From the NCBI RefSeq assembly GCF_004791585.1, contig NZ_SRUU01000012.1:124001-188000 (forward strand): 64,000 nucleotides of DNA, in the 5' to 3' direction. The stretch's first letter is position 1. Each line of letters begins with the position of its first letter. The stretch is from Mesorhizobium sp. M1C.F.Ca.ET.210.01.1.1. Lineage in GTDB: Bacteria > Pseudomonadota > Alphaproteobacteria > Rhizobiales > Rhizobiaceae. Of the stretch, positions 50,928-60,217 are shown in pieces. Both the position numbers and the translations under genes were made by a program. Below the pieces are notes generated by a model, which had not been told where the DNA came from, searched no databases, and saw nothing but the letters and a program-made list of their open reading frames with translations.

Positions 50928-51871
50928 CAGATCAGGTCCACCCGGCGTGCGCCCGAGAGCCGGGTCGAGATGCGGTTGGCGACGATCAGCACAACCACCG
51001 AGACCAGCACCAGCGTGATGGCGATGGCCGATCCGAACGGCCAGTTGCGCGACTGCAGGAAGAGGTCGACCAGCGCGTTGCCGATGAAGAACACCTTGCC
51101 GCCGCCGAGCAGCGTCGGGATCAGATATTCGCCGAGCAACAGGATCATAACCAGCGAGAAGCCGGTCATCACGCCGGGCAGCGACAGCCTGAGCGTCACG
51201 CCGATGAACGTCGAAAGCGGCGTCGCGCCGAGATCGGCGGAAGCCTCCAGCAGCCGGCGGTCGAGCCGCTCCAGGCTGACATAGATCGGCAGGATCATCA
51301 GCGGCAGGTAGCCGTAGACGATGCCGAGCAGCACCGCGCCCGGCGTGTTGATCAGCCTGAGGTCCTCGATGCCGACATAGGCGAGCAGGGCCGGGATGCC
51401 GCGCCCGCCGAGGATGTACATCCAGGCATAGGTGCGCATCAGAAGGCTGGTCCAGAACGGGATGACGATCAGCGCGAGCAGGATCAGCCGCCAGCGCTGC
51501 GGCGCGCGCAAAGCGAGGTAGTAGGCAACCGGATAAGCGACGAACAGGCAGGCGAGCGCGCCGACAGGGGCCAGCACCATCGTGTTCCAGAAGGCGGTCG
51601 CCCGCGCCGGCAGGTTGGCATATTGCGCGAAGGTGAGCGCGGCCTGATAGCCGCCCTCGGGCGCCCGCTCGCCGACGCTGAAGATGGCGATCGCGATGAA
51701 GGGCAGCACCAGGAACACCACCAGCCACAGCGTCGCCGGGGCAAGCAACAGCGCGGTCAGGATATTTTTGCGTAGGAGACTGCCGCGCATCGAGAAAGCC
51801 GCTTCAGTACCGGCGGACGTTCGTCCGCCGGTTGCGTTGTCTGGATCGGATTTGTGGCCGGTGCCGGTCAA
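50927..51871 (-). CDS. Spermidine/putrescine-type ABC permease (PotB-like)
   Basis: A 314-residue permease. A 35-residue polar N-terminal extension (MTGTGHKSDPDNATGG...) precedes the first membrane segment TALLLAPATLWLVVFLVLPF; the true start may be internal, for example at the Met before RGSLLRKN. The conserved IPFWTSLLMRTYAWMYIL and EAA loop EASADLGATPLSTFIGVTL are present. It overlaps the binding-protein stop by ATGA. Confidence 0.88.
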   Translation of the reverse strand: MTGTGHKSDPDNATGGRTSAGTEAAFSMRGSLLRKNILTALLLAPATLWLVVFLVLPFIAIAIFSVGERAPEGGYQAALTFAQYANLPARATAFWNTMVLAPVGALACLFVAYPVAYYLALRAPQRWRLILLALIVIPFWTSLLMRTYAWMYILGGRGIPALLAYVGIEDLRLINTPGAVLLGIVYGYLPLMILPIYVSLERLDRRLLEASADLGATPLSTFIGVTLRLSLPGVMTGFSLVMILLLGEYLIPTLLGGGKVFFIGNALVDLFLQSRNWPFGSAIAITLVLVSVVVLIVANRISTRLSGARRVDLI

Positions 51872-53031
51872 GCCGACTTGAAACGCGCCATCAGCTCGGC
51901 GCGGCCAGGATCGGTGAGCGTCGCGGCCGCTCCGAACTCCAGCGGCTTCAAGAGATCCGCCGCCGGATAGAGGATCGGATTGTCCAGCACCTCCTTGGGC
52001 AGCAGCGCATTGACGCGCGCGTCGGTCGAGGGCGCGCCATTGGCGAGATGCTCCTTCACCGCCACCTTCGGGTTCATCAGGTAGTTGAGCAGCGCGTAGC
52101 CGGCCGGCTTGTTCGGCGCATCCTTGGGAATGGCGTAGAAGTCGGTCCAGATCTCGCCGCCTTCCTTGCCGAGCACATAGGCGATCTCCGGGATGTCGCG
52201 GTGGAGCTGCGCGCCGTCATTGGTCCAGCACATGGTCATCCAGGCATCGCCGGCGCGCATCCCCGGCTGGTAGTCGCTCGACACCGCGAACAGATGCGGC
52301 TTGACCTTGAGCAGCAGCTCCTCAGCCTTGGCGAGCTCGTCCTGCTTCAGCGAGTTGAACGAATAGCCGTAATATTTCAGCGCATTGCCGATGGTGGTGA
52401 GCTGATAGTCATGCACCATGGCGCGACCGTCGCCTTCCGCCATGGCGGTGTCCCAGAACTCCTTCCAGCTCGACATCGGCTTGGCGAGCTTCTTGGTGTT
52501 GACGGCAAAGCCGGTCGTGCCCCAGTTCTTCGGCACGGCGTAGATCGTCCCGTCGATCGTGCCTTCAGCGGTGAAGCGCGCATCTTCCTGCGAGCCGTCG
52601 AAATTGCCGAGCTTGGCCATGTCGAGCGCCTCGATGATGCCGAGCTTCTTGTAGGTCGAGATGGTGTAGTTGGTCGGCACGAACAGGCTCCAGCCCGAGC
52701 CGCCGGCCTGGAGCTTGGCCAGCATCTCCTCATTCGATCCGAAGACGTTGACCTCGACGGCCACGCCGGTCTCGGCCTTGAAATTCTCGAAGGTCTGCGG
52801 GTCGTGGTAGTTCGGCCAGGTGGCGATCGACATGCGGTCGCCGAGGCTTTCGGCGGCGAAGGCCGGCGCCGGCATGATACCGAGCTCGCGCGCCATCACC
52901 GCGGTCGCGACACCAAGACCGGTGAGGCCGAGGAACTCGCGCCGGCCGATCGAGCCGCGCTTCAGGCGCATCAGTTGGTCGACGAATTTTTCAGGGCTTA
53001 TCGGCAGTCCGTCACGATAGGATTTCGACAT
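51868..53031 (-). CDS. Polyamine-type ABC binding protein (PotD-like) with Tat signal
   Basis: A 387-residue spermidine/putrescine-type binding protein. A Tat-like leader, IGRREFLGLTGLGVATAVMA, sits about 28 residues in. The mature part has MSIATWPNYHDPQTFENF, GSNEEMLAKLQAGGSGW and YAVPKNWGTTGFAVNT, as in PotD relatives. The first 20 nt of the gene overlap the end of the ATPase gene. Substrates are likely polyamines or related amines. Confidence 0.88.
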   Translation of the reverse strand: MSKSYRDGLPISPEKFVDQLMRLKRGSIGRREFLGLTGLGVATAVMARELGIMPAPAFAAESLGDRMSIATWPNYHDPQTFENFKAETGVAVEVNVFGSNEEMLAKLQAGGSGWSLFVPTNYTISTYKKLGIIEALDMAKLGNFDGSQEDARFTAEGTIDGTIYAVPKNWGTTGFAVNTKKLAKPMSSWKEFWDTAMAEGDGRAMVHDYQLTTIGNALKYYGYSFNSLKQDELAKAEELLLKVKPHLFAVSSDYQPGMRAGDAWMTMCWTNDGAQLHRDIPEIAYVLGKEGGEIWTDFYAIPKDAPNKPAGYALLNYLMNPKVAVKEHLANGAPSTDARVNALLPKEVLDNPILYPAADLLKPLEFGAAATLTDPGRAELMARFKSA

Positions 53032-54178
53032 GTTGGTCTTCCCTCTGGTTGGTCCCGTTGTTCTTGAGTTGCGGAAACGCCAGCGGCGCTCCGGCGGCAA
53101 AGCCGATGGCGACGGGTTCGCCCGGCTTGAAAAGGTTGCCCTGGCCGATCAGGTGGTCGGCCTTGGCGAGCAGTGATCCGATGCCCTGGACCTCGATCGC
53201 GTATTCCGCCGTCGAGCCGAGGAAAATCCGGTTGCGCACGATGCCCTTCAAGCTGCCCTCGCCAGGCGCCGAAAGGCTGAGCGATTCCGGCCGCAGGCTG
53301 ACGGATACGGCCTCACCCCGGTTGAGCGGCACCCGCTTGCGGGCAGCGATGACCGTGCCGTCGGCGAGCGCGACGTCGACGAGGTCGCCGGACAAGCCTG
53401 CCACCTTGCCGCTCAAGAGATTGGTCTTGCCGACGAAGTCGGCGACGAACAGGTCGGCCGGCTCGTCATAGATCTCGCTCGGCTGTCCGAGCTGGACGAC
53501 GCGGCCGCCATTCATGACGCAGACGAAGTCGCTCATCGACAGCGCCTCCTCCTGGTCGTGGGTGACCAGCACGAAGGTGATGCCGATCTCGCGCTGCAGG
53601 TTCTGCAGCTCGATCTGCATGTCGGTGCGCAGCTTCTTGTCCAGCGCCGCCAGCGGCTCGTCGAGAAGCAGCACCGCCGGCTTGTTGACCAATGCGCGGG
53701 CCAGCGCGACGCGCTGCTGCTGGCCGCCGGAGAGCTCGTGGATTTTGCGGCGCCCGTAGCCGGCGAGCTGCACCATCGCCAGGGCCTCTCCGGCCCTTGA
53801 CGCGATCTCGCGCGATGACAGCCGCGGCCTCGCCTGGCGCAGGCCATAGGAAATGTTCTCCTCGACATCGAGATGCGGGAACAGTGCGTATTGCTGGAAG
53901 ACCATGTTGACCGGGCGCCGGTAGGGCGGCGTTCCGGCCATGTCGCGGCCGCGGATCAGCACCTGGCCTTCGCTCGGTTGCTCGAAGCCGCCGATCATGC
54001 GCAGGCAGGTCGTCTTGCCGCAGCCGGAGGGACCGAGCAGCGCGACGAAGGCGGAGGGCGGGATGGCAAGGTCGATGCCGCTGACCGCGGTAACGGCGCC
54101 GTAGCGCTTGGTGACCGCGCGAAACTCGATATCGGGCACTGCAGTCAAGCCACGGGCTCCAGCGACAGCGTGAGGCAA
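53012..54178 (-). CDS. Polyamine-type ABC ATP-binding protein (PotA-like)
   Basis: A 388-residue ATPase. Walker A GPSGCGKTTC is near residue 49, the Q-loop NMVFQQYALFPHLD near residue 95, the signature [16 protein letters not shown] near residue 150, and Walker B VLLLDEPLAALD near residue 170. A C-terminal TOBE domain follows. The start is uncertain: TTG at 54178 is the longest, while TTG at 54148 follows GGAG and GTG at 54139 (VPDIEFRAV) matches the usual family start. It is the first gene of the reversed operon. Confidence 0.87.
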   Translation of the reverse strand: MPHAVAGARGLTAVPDIEFRAVTKRYGAVTAVSGIDLAIPPSAFVALLGPSGCGKTTCLRMIGGFEQPSEGQVLIRGRDMAGTPPYRRPVNMVFQQYALFPHLDVEENISYGLRQARPRLSSREIASRAGEALAMVQLAGYGRRKIHELSGGQQQRVALARALVNKPAVLLLDEPLAALDKKLRTDMQIELQNLQREIGITFVLVTHDQEEALSMSDFVCVMNGGRVVQLGQPSEIYDEPADLFVADFVGKTNLLSGKVAGLSGDLVDVALADGTVIAARKRVPLNRGEAVSVSLRPESLSLSAPGEGSLKGIVRNRIFLGSTAEYAIEVQGIGSLLAKADHLIGQGNLFKPGEPVAIGFAAGAPLAFPQLKNNGTNQREDQHVEILS

Positions 54179-54213
54179 TGTCGTGACGCTAGCAGAGCCA
54201 ATAGCAGCTAGTA

Positions 54214-54233
54214 TATACCTCGCGGGTGGTATA
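54214..54233. promoter_or_regulatory. Palindromic operator between potA-like and luxR-like genes
   Basis: TATACC (54214-54219) and GGTATA (54228-54233) are perfectly complementary around 8 bases. The site lies in AT-rich DNA between divergent genes and so may allow the LuxR-type protein to control itself and the importer. It also resembles a promoter -10 region (GTATAT). Confidence 0.5.
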
Positions 54234-54266
54234 TTTAGACGATTTTATCGTTCAGAGGGGTATGAC

Positions 54267-55076
54267 TTGGCCTCCCGCAGTGACGACTACAACGCCTTGG
54301 CCGCCGTGATCGCCGCAACGCGCGAGACCGGCGGCGACCTTTTCGGCAAGGCGATCGTCGGCTGGCTGCGCGGACATGTCCGCTTCGACCACTGCGTGAT
54401 CTTCGGCTATCGCGGCGCTGGGCGGCCGCCGCTCTTGTTCGAGACCTTCTCGCCGGCCGAAAGCCACATCTTCGTCGCGCTCTATCAGGAGGGACCCTAT
54501 CTGCTCGACCCCTTCCATCATGCAGCGGTCGAGCGCAAGGAGGGTTTCTGGCGCATGCGCGAGTTGGCACCCGACCGCTTCTACGCCAGCGAGTACTACC
54601 GCTCCTATTACAGCCAGACCAGGCTCGCCGAGGAGGTAGGATTCTTCGTCCCGCTGGCCGGCAAGGATGCGCTGGTGCTGTCGCTGATGCGGCTGCGCGC
54701 CTCCGGGCCGTTCGGAACTGCCGATGCCAGGCTGCTGCGCGACATGGCGCCGGCGGTGATCGGTTTCTGCAAGCTCCGCTGGCCGGCCCTGCCTGCCGAC
54801 GAGGTGGCGGCCCCGCCACCGGGCGAGGCCGTCGCGACGGCCAACGAGCTCGATCGTGCGCATATCTGGAAGAGCCTGTCGCTGACCTCGCGCGAAAAAC
54901 AGGTCGTCGACCTTGTGCTGCAAGGCCACTCCACGGAATCGATCGCCAGGGCGCTCAGGATCGTGCCCGGCACCGTCAAGGTCCATCGCCGCAACATCTA
55001 TCGCAAGCTCAAGATCAAGTCGCAGGCCGGCCTCTTCGCGCGCTTCGTCGAGATCATCGACGCGCGGATCAGCTGA
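54267..55076 (+). CDS. LuxR-type transcriptional regulator
   Basis: A 269-residue regulator. The C-terminal LuxR helix-turn-helix covers LSLTSREKQVVDLVLQGHST and the recognition stretch LRIVPGTVKVHRRNIYRKL near residue 230. The N-terminal 180 residues are an unidentified sensor domain. I prefer the TTG at 54267, six bases after GAGGGG; a GTG at 54183 would give a 297-residue protein reading through the palindrome. It diverges from the polyamine importer and probably regulates it. Confidence 0.82.
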   Translation: MASRSDDYNALAAVIAATRETGGDLFGKAIVGWLRGHVRFDHCVIFGYRGAGRPPLLFETFSPAESHIFVALYQEGPYLLDPFHHAAVERKEGFWRMRELAPDRFYASEYYRSYYSQTRLAEEVGFFVPLAGKDALVLSLMRLRASGPFGTADARLLRDMAPAVIGFCKLRWPALPADEVAAPPPGEAVATANELDRAHIWKSLSLTSREKQVVDLVLQGHSTESIARALRIVPGTVKVHRRNIYRKLKIKSQAGLFARFVEIIDARIS

Positions 55077-55082
55077 CGGACC

Positions 55083-56267
55083 TCAGGCCAGTTCGAACCG
55101 CTCCACCGCGCGCATGATGCCGCGCAGCTCGGCAAGGCCCTTCAGCCGGCCGATCAGCGAGTAGCCGGGGTTGATCCTGGTCTTGCCGATATCGTCGGCG
55201 AGCAGGTGGCCATGGTCGGGGCGCATCGGAATGCGCCAGTCGGACCGGCCGGCCTCACGGCGGCGCGCCTCCTCCTTCATCAGCGCCAGGACGACTGCGG
55301 CCATATCGGTCGAGCCTTCCAGATGCTCCGCCTCATAGAAGGAGCCGTCCTTCTCGCGCGTCACGTTGCGCAGATGCGCGAAATGGATCCGTGGCGCGAA
55401 TTCCTCGATCATCGCGACGAGATCGTTGTCGGCGCGCACGCCGTAGGAGCCGGTGCAGAAGGTGAGGCCGTTCGAAGGGCTGTCGACCGCTCCCAGGATG
55501 AAGCGCGCGTCATCGGCGGTGGAGACGACCCGCGGCAGGCCGTAGAGCGAGAAGGGCGGATCATCCGGATGGATGCACATACGCGCGCCGACTTCCTCGG
55601 CGACCGGGATGATCTCCTTCAGGAACCAGGCGAGATTGGCGCGCAGCTCCGCCGGCCCGATCGCGGCATAGTCGGCGAGCGCTTCGCGCATCGTATCGCG
55701 ATTGTAGGTGCGCTCGGTGGCCGGCAGGCCGGCGATCAGGTTGCGCTCTATCCTGTCGATGTCCTCGGCGCTCAGCGTCTTCAGCCGCACTTGCGCCTCC
55801 TTGAGCCGGGCCGGGCTGTAGCTCGCCTCGGCATTCGGCCGCTTCAGCACGAAGGCGTCATAGGCAGCGAAATCGAGCGCGTCGAAGCGCAGCGCATAGC
55901 CGGTGGTCGGCAGCCTGTACATCAGATCGGTGCGGGTCCAGTCGACCACCGGCATGAAATTGTAGCAGATGGTGGAGATGCCTGCCTTGGCGAGCGCCCG
56001 GATGGTGTCCCTGTACCAGCCGACGTAACGCTCGCGCTCGGGTGAGCCGGTCTTGATCGAGTTGTGGACGGGAATACTCTCCACCACCGACCAGGTCAGG
56101 CCCGCCGCCTCGATGATGCGCTTGCGCTCGAGGATCGCATCCAGCGGCCAGGCGCTGCCGTCATAGATGCCGTGCAGCGCCGTCACGATGCCCGCGGCAC
56201 CTGCCTGCTTGACGTGATCGAGCGTGACCGGATCGTTCGGGCCGTACCAGCGCCAGCATTGTTCCAT
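55083..56267 (-). CDS. uxuA: Mannonate dehydratase UxuA
   Basis: A 394-residue enzyme, the same length as E. coli UxuA. It converts D-mannonate to 2-keto-3-deoxygluconate in hexuronate catabolism, using a divalent metal in a TIM barrel. Hallmarks are [16 protein letters not shown] at the start, [17 protein letters not shown] near residue 230, [11 protein letters not shown] and [12 protein letters not shown] near the end. GAGG precedes the ATG at 56267. The frame is open upstream only across the promoter. A GntR regulator diverges from it. Confidence 0.93.
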   Translation of the reverse strand: MEQCWRWYGPNDPVTLDHVKQAGAAGIVTALHGIYDGSAWPLDAILERKRIIEAAGLTWSVVESIPVHNSIKTGSPERERYVGWYRDTIRALAKAGISTICYNFMPVVDWTRTDLMYRLPTTGYALRFDALDFAAYDAFVLKRPNAEASYSPARLKEAQVRLKTLSAEDIDRIERNLIAGLPATERTYNRDTMREALADYAAIGPAELRANLAWFLKEIIPVAEEVGARMCIHPDDPPFSLYGLPRVVSTADDARFILGAVDSPSNGLTFCTGSYGVRADNDLVAMIEEFAPRIHFAHLRNVTREKDGSFYEAEHLEGSTDMAAVVLALMKEEARRREAGRSDWRIPMRPDHGHLLADDIGKTRINPGYSLIGRLKGLAELRGIMRAVERFELA

Positions 56268-56301
56268 GACTGCCTCTTTCCATGATTGCGATCGACCATA
56301 T

Positions 56302-56316
56302 TGTCGGACGACGACA
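56302..56316. promoter_or_regulatory. Putative GntR operator of the uxuA region
   Basis: TGTCG-GACGA-CGACA is a palindrome with perfect 5-base arms. It sits 35 nt before the uxuA start in the 237-nt divergent gap and is the likely target of the GntR protein encoded at 56505. The assignment is positional. Confidence 0.5.
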
Positions 56317-56504
56317 TCCGTCAAATGGGGTGATTGCGGCAGGGCCCGGTACCGGCCATGGCGCCGTTGGGCCAGCCGGAATGGCGCCCTGGCCTCCCTT
56401 GCGGCGGCGCGCTTTAACCGTCTATCGTGCGACCCGCCGGCCAGGTATCCCGGCAGATTGCGTGTCGAAACAGATTTCAGGACGGACGAAGCAGCGCATA
56501 GCCA

Positions 56505-57203
56505 ATGGCCGACAAGACACAATTCGGACTGACTGCCCTCGACACAGTACCCCTGCATGAGAAAGTCTATCTGGAACTGGTGCGGGCGCTGATGTCGGGC
56601 CAGCTCCAGCCCGGCCAGAAACTGACCTCGCGCAAGCTCGCCAAGGAGCTCGGCACCAGCGACATGCCGGTGCGCAGCGCCTTCATGCGGCTGCAGGCGC
56701 TCAAGGCCTTGAGCCCGATGCCGAACGGCAGCGTCGAGGTGCCGACGATCTCGGCCGATCGTTTCCAGCAGCTGACCGACGTGCGCACGATCCTGGAAGG
56801 TACCGCCACCGAACTCGCGACAAAGCGCATCAACGGCAACAATCTGCGCGCCATCCGCCGCCACAGCGCCGCGCTCACCCAGGCCGCCCGCAGCGGCGAC
56901 ATCGACGACTATCTGCGCAAGAACCACGACTTCAAATTCTCGATCTACCGCCACTGCGGCAACGAGCAGATGATCTTCCTGATCGAGACGGTCTGGATGC
57001 AGGTCGGGCCCTTCCTGCGCAACCTGCGCATCGGGTTCGAGGACGACCTCGCCGGCATTCTCGGCATCGACTATCACGAGGAGGTGGTGACAGCGATCGA
57101 GGCGCAGGACGCCGAACGGGCCCGCGCGGCCATCGTGCGCGACATCGACGAAGGTGCCACACACATACTCAAGCAGATCAAGTTCCCGGAGCTGCGGCAT
57201 TAG
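56505..57203 (+). CDS. GntR-family regulator with FCD domain
   Basis: A 232-residue regulator. The winged helix covers [21 protein letters not shown] near residue 35, where the last part replaces the common SRTPVREAL motif. An FCD ligand domain follows, with a [15 protein letters not shown] metal-site segment near residue 130. It diverges from uxuA and probably senses mannonate or a related hexuronate product. A palindromic hairpin lies just past the stop. Confidence 0.88.
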   Translation: MADKTQFGLTALDTVPLHEKVYLELVRALMSGQLQPGQKLTSRKLAKELGTSDMPVRSAFMRLQALKALSPMPNGSVEVPTISADRFQQLTDVRTILEGTATELATKRINGNNLRAIRRHSAALTQAARSGDIDDYLRKNHDFKFSIYRHCGNEQMIFLIETVWMQVGPFLRNLRIGFEDDLAGILGIDYHEEVVTAIEAQDAERARAAIVRDIDEGATHILKQIKFPELRH

Positions 57204-57217
57204 GGGCCGCAGCGAGT

Positions 57218-57237
57218 AGGCCGACCGCCGTCGGCCT
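57218..57237 (+). terminator. Hairpin after the GntR gene
   Basis: AGGCCGAC (57218-57225) and GTCGGCCT (57230-57237) form a perfect 8-base stem around CGCC, 15 nt past the stop codon. There is no T-run, so the terminator call is tentative. The rest of the 288-nt gap before the next gene contains an AT-rich stretch and a GTAGCC/GGCTAC hairpin, but no gene. Confidence 0.5.
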
Positions 57238-57491
57238 TCACCATCCAGCAACCGTCCTGACGGTGACCGCTCAAATGCCCCCTTGGCTTTCCGTCACTCG
57301 CCGTCTATGTTGCGATCGCAGATCGCACAAAATGGACCCGAAATGCCGCCCGATATCCCAGCTAGTGATTTGAAAAAATGAAAGAAAATTCCCAGGCGAC
57401 AGCCAGGGCGACCTTCGAGAACTCACAAGCTGAAAATGGGATATCGTAGCCGTATGGGCTACAGCACCTCCGAAAAAACAGAGGCTGAAAA

Positions 57492-58847
57492 TTGGGCGAT
57501 GCAATCGCGGACGTTTTGAACTGGCTTGAAAGCAGGAACGACATCCAAAGCCTCAGGGCCGCGGTGTGCGACCTCAACGGCATCATGCGCGGCAAGCGCA
57601 TACCGGTCGAGCAGGCGCGCAAGGCGCTCGAAGGCAAGCTGCGCATGCCTTATTCGCTGATCGGGCTCGACATCTGGGGCGAGGACATCGAAGGCAACGC
57701 CCAGGTCTTCTCGACCGGCGACGCCGATGGGCTTTGTCATTGGACCGGACGCGGCATCCTGCCCGTCAACTGGACGGCGCATCCCACCGCGCTTCTGCCG
57801 CTCTGGCTCGCGGATGAAACCGGCGCGCCCTATCTCGGCGACCCGCGCCGCGCGCTGGCCCGCATCCTCGACCGCTATGCGGCGCTCGGCCTGACGCCTG
57901 TCACCGCCACGGAACTCGAATTCTACCTCGTCGACCCGACGTCGCAGCGGCCTGTCGGTCCTGTCTCGCCGGTCACCGGCCGGCGCCTCGATTCCGACGC
58001 GGCGCTTTCGATCGACGAGATCGACGATTTCGAGGCCTTCATCCATGACATCTACGAAGCCTGCCGCATGCAAGGTATTCCGGTCGACACCGCGATCGCC
58101 GAGAACGGGGTCGGCCAGTTCGAGATCAACCTCAACCATGTTCCCGACGCCTTGCGCGCGGCGGACGACGCGGTGCTGTTCAAGCGCACCGTGAAGGGCA
58201 TCGCGCGCAAGCACGGCTTCGCCGCCTGCTTCATGGCCAAGCCCTATGGCGAGCGCGCCGGCAACGGCTTCCATGTCCACTTCAGCGTCGTCGACAAGGA
58301 AGGCCGCAACATCTTCGACGATGGCAGCGACCAAGGCTCGGAGACCATGCGCCATGCCGTCGGCGGCCTGCTTTCGGCCATGGCCGAAAGCACGCTGGTG
58401 TTCGCGCCGCACTTCAATTCCTACCGCCGGCTGCGGCCGCGCTCCTACGCGCCGACCGCCGTCGCCTGGGGCTACGAGAACCGCATGGTGGCGATCCGCA
58501 TTCCGGGCGGCCCGTCGGCCGCGCGCCGCATTGAGCATCGCGTCTCCGGCGCGGACGCCAACCCCTATCTGGTGCTGGCGGCGATCCTGGGCGCGGCGCT
58601 GATCGGCATCGAACGGCAACTGTCGCCCGGCGAGCCGACCGGCGGCGAGGGACAGGGGCTGCCGCTCGCCAAGTTGCCGCCGGACTGGGCATCGGCGATC
58701 GCCGCTTTCGAGACCGGGCCGCGTGTCTCGGAAATCTTCCCGGCCGTGCTGCGCGACGGCTTCATCGCCTGCAAGCGCCAGGAACTCAACACCTTCGCGC
58801 TCAACGTCAGCGACTTCGAGATCGAGACCTATCTCGAAAGCGTCTGA
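57492..58847 (+). CDS. Glutamine synthetase-family ligase (second copy)
   Basis: A 451-residue glutamine synthetase fold. Motifs are TATELEFYLVDP, NGFHVHFSVVD, ENRMVAIRIPGG and RRIEHRVSGADANPYLV. It differs clearly from the protein at 47579-48955 and carries an extra N-terminal piece, GLDIWGEDIEGNAQVF. A TTG start at 57492 is likely, seven bases after GAGG; the next methionine lies inside the conserved N-terminal domain. It stands alone, so its amine acceptor (polyamine or another amine) is unknown. Confidence 0.85.
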   Translation: MGDAIADVLNWLESRNDIQSLRAAVCDLNGIMRGKRIPVEQARKALEGKLRMPYSLIGLDIWGEDIEGNAQVFSTGDADGLCHWTGRGILPVNWTAHPTALLPLWLADETGAPYLGDPRRALARILDRYAALGLTPVTATELEFYLVDPTSQRPVGPVSPVTGRRLDSDAALSIDEIDDFEAFIHDIYEACRMQGIPVDTAIAENGVGQFEINLNHVPDALRAADDAVLFKRTVKGIARKHGFAACFMAKPYGERAGNGFHVHFSVVDKEGRNIFDDGSDQGSETMRHAVGGLLSAMAESTLVFAPHFNSYRRLRPRSYAPTAVAWGYENRMVAIRIPGGPSAARRIEHRVSGADANPYLVLAAILGAALIGIERQLSPGEPTGGEGQGLPLAKLPPDWASAIAAFETGPRVSEIFPAVLRDGFIACKRQELNTFALNVSDFEIETYLESV

Positions 58848-58982
58848 GTCGGCGCACCCGCTCGCATTGCGATCGGTCAATCCGAAGGTCGGCGCGCGCC
58901 TCGATGCGATGGAACGGCGCGCGGATTTTCTGGTGGCCTCGACAACGTCTCCGTTCCGCGCCGCGGGCATGCTCTCCCGCGA

Positions 58983-58996
58983 TTGATGCGGATCAA
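58983..58996. promoter_or_regulatory. FNR/FixK-type anaerobox
   Basis: TTGAT-GCGG-ATCAA is a perfect match to the TTGATnnnnATCAA box of FNR, FixK and FnrN. A site centred here would place transcription start near 59031, upstream of the export operon. A CCGTTCA/TGAACGG hairpin follows at 59026-59050. The gap 58848-59149 holds no other gene apart from the short frame at 59064. Confidence 0.7.
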
Positions 58997-59063
58997 GGTC
59001 GGCATGCCGGGCCTCTGTTTTGGTCCCGTTCAACCCGCAGCCCTGAACGGAGTCCCCCCTGCC

Positions 59064-59153
59064 ATGGTCGGCATCAAGTTGAGCCCTGAACAGATCCATT
59101 CTGCACCGCCCGCGCCAGCCGGCGCGTCGCGCGACGCGGGAGGCCAGCTATGA
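59064..59153 (+). CDS. Possible 29-residue leader peptide
   Basis: A short frame from ATG at 59064, beginning MVGIKLSPEQIHSAPPAP, ends in the ATGA overlap with the HlyD gene. The overlap could couple translation of the two. GGAG lies about 11-14 nt upstream, a weak position. The N-terminus looks like the start of a larger rhizobial small protein family, but I cannot confirm it; it may be a remnant. Confidence 0.3.
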   Translation: MVGIKLSPEQIHSAPPAPAGASRDAGGQL

Positions 59154-60217
59154 AGAGCTCACCACGGTGGCTGTTCCCCGTTGTTCTGATCGCTCTCGCA
59201 GCAGCCGGCTACTACGCGTGGCAGAGATCCAAGGACGGGGCGCCGCCGCAAGGCATCGCCAGCGGCAACGGCCGCATCGAAGCGGTCGAAATCGACATCT
59301 CCACCAAGGCGCCAGGGCGGATCAAGGAAATCCTTGTCGGCGAAGGTGATTTCGTCAAAGCCGGCGAAGTGCTTGCCCGCATGGATACCACGCAGCTCGA
59401 GGCTCAGCAGCGCCAGGCCGGGGCGCAGCTGCAGCGCGCCACCATCGGGGTCGATACCGCCGGCAGCCTGGTGACGCAACGCGAAGCCGAAAAGACGGCA
59501 GCGGCCGCTGTCGTTGCTCAGCGCGGGGCTGAGCTCGACGCCGCCGAGCGGACCTTGGCGCGCTCCCAGCAGCTTGCGGTCAACAACACCGTCTCCCAGC
59601 AGGTTCTGGACAACGACCGCGCCGCCGAGCAGAGCGCCAAGGCCGCGGTGGCCGCGGCGCAGGCCCAGCTCGCCGCCAGCGAGGCGGCCATCAACGCGGC
59701 GAGGGCACAAGTGGTCGATGCCAAGGCCGCGGTCGATGCCGCACAGGCGGCAATCGAGAGCATCGATGCCGACATTGACGATGCAACGCTGAAGTCGCCG
59801 CGCGATGGACGTGTGCAATTCCGTGTGGCGGAGCCCGGCGAGGTGCTCGCGGCCGGCGGACGTGTGCTCAACCTCGTCGACCTGGGAGACGTCTACATGA
59901 CCTTCTTCCTCTCTACCGCGCAGGCTGGACGCGTCGCGCTCGGCTCCGAGGTGCGCCTCGTGCTCGACGCGGCACCGCAATACATCATCCCCGCCAAGGT
60001 AACCTTCGTCGCGGACGTCGCCCAGTTCACACCCAAGACCGTGGAGACGGAAGAAGAGCGCCTGAAGCTCATGTTCCGGATCAAGGCGCATATCCCGCCG
60101 GAGCTGCTCCGCAAATATATCCAGCAGGTCAAGACCGGTCTGCCCGGTGTGGCCTATGTGCGACTCGATGCGCAGGCTGAATGGCCGGACGGCGTCCAGG
60201 GAGAGCTTGTGCAATGA
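59150..60217 (+). CDS. HlyD-family membrane fusion protein (YhiI-like)
   Basis: A 355-residue adaptor protein. One N-terminal membrane segment ([18 protein letters not shown]) is followed by the biotinyl-lipoyl-like piece [23 protein letters not shown] long alanine-rich coiled coil spans about residues 90-200. The C-terminal half has [20 protein letters not shown]. It links an inner-membrane ABC exporter to the outer membrane. GGGAGG lies upstream. It overlaps rbbA by ATGA. Gene order matches the enterobacterial yhiI-rbbA-yhhJ set. Confidence 0.9.
   Translation: MKSSPRWLFPVVLIALAAAGYYAWQRSKDGAPPQGIASGNGRIEAVEIDISTKAPGRIKEILVGEGDFVKAGEVLARMDTTQLEAQQRQAGAQLQRATIGVDTAGSLVTQREAEKTAAAAVVAQRGAELDAAERTLARSQQLAVNNTVSQQVLDNDRAAEQSAKAAVAAAQAQLAASEAAINAARAQVVDAKAAVDAAQAAIESIDADIDDATLKSPRDGRVQFRVAEPGEVLAAGGRVLNLVDLGDVYMTFFLSTAQAGRVALGSEVRLVLDAAPQYIIPAKVTFVADVAQFTPKTVETEEERLKLMFRIKAHIPPELLRKYIQQVKTGLPGVAYVRLDAQAEWPDGVQGELVQ

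Noticed and set aside
55083-57251. A 722-codon reverse frame joining uxuA with the GntR region
   Set aside because: The N-terminal 328 codons are antisense to a clear GntR gene and promoter; uxuA has a normal start at 56267.
57290-57480. Possible riboswitch before the glutamine-synthetase-like gene
   Set aside because: There are hairpins (GTAGCC/GGCTAC, GCGATCGCAGATCGC) but no match to a riboswitch class I know.
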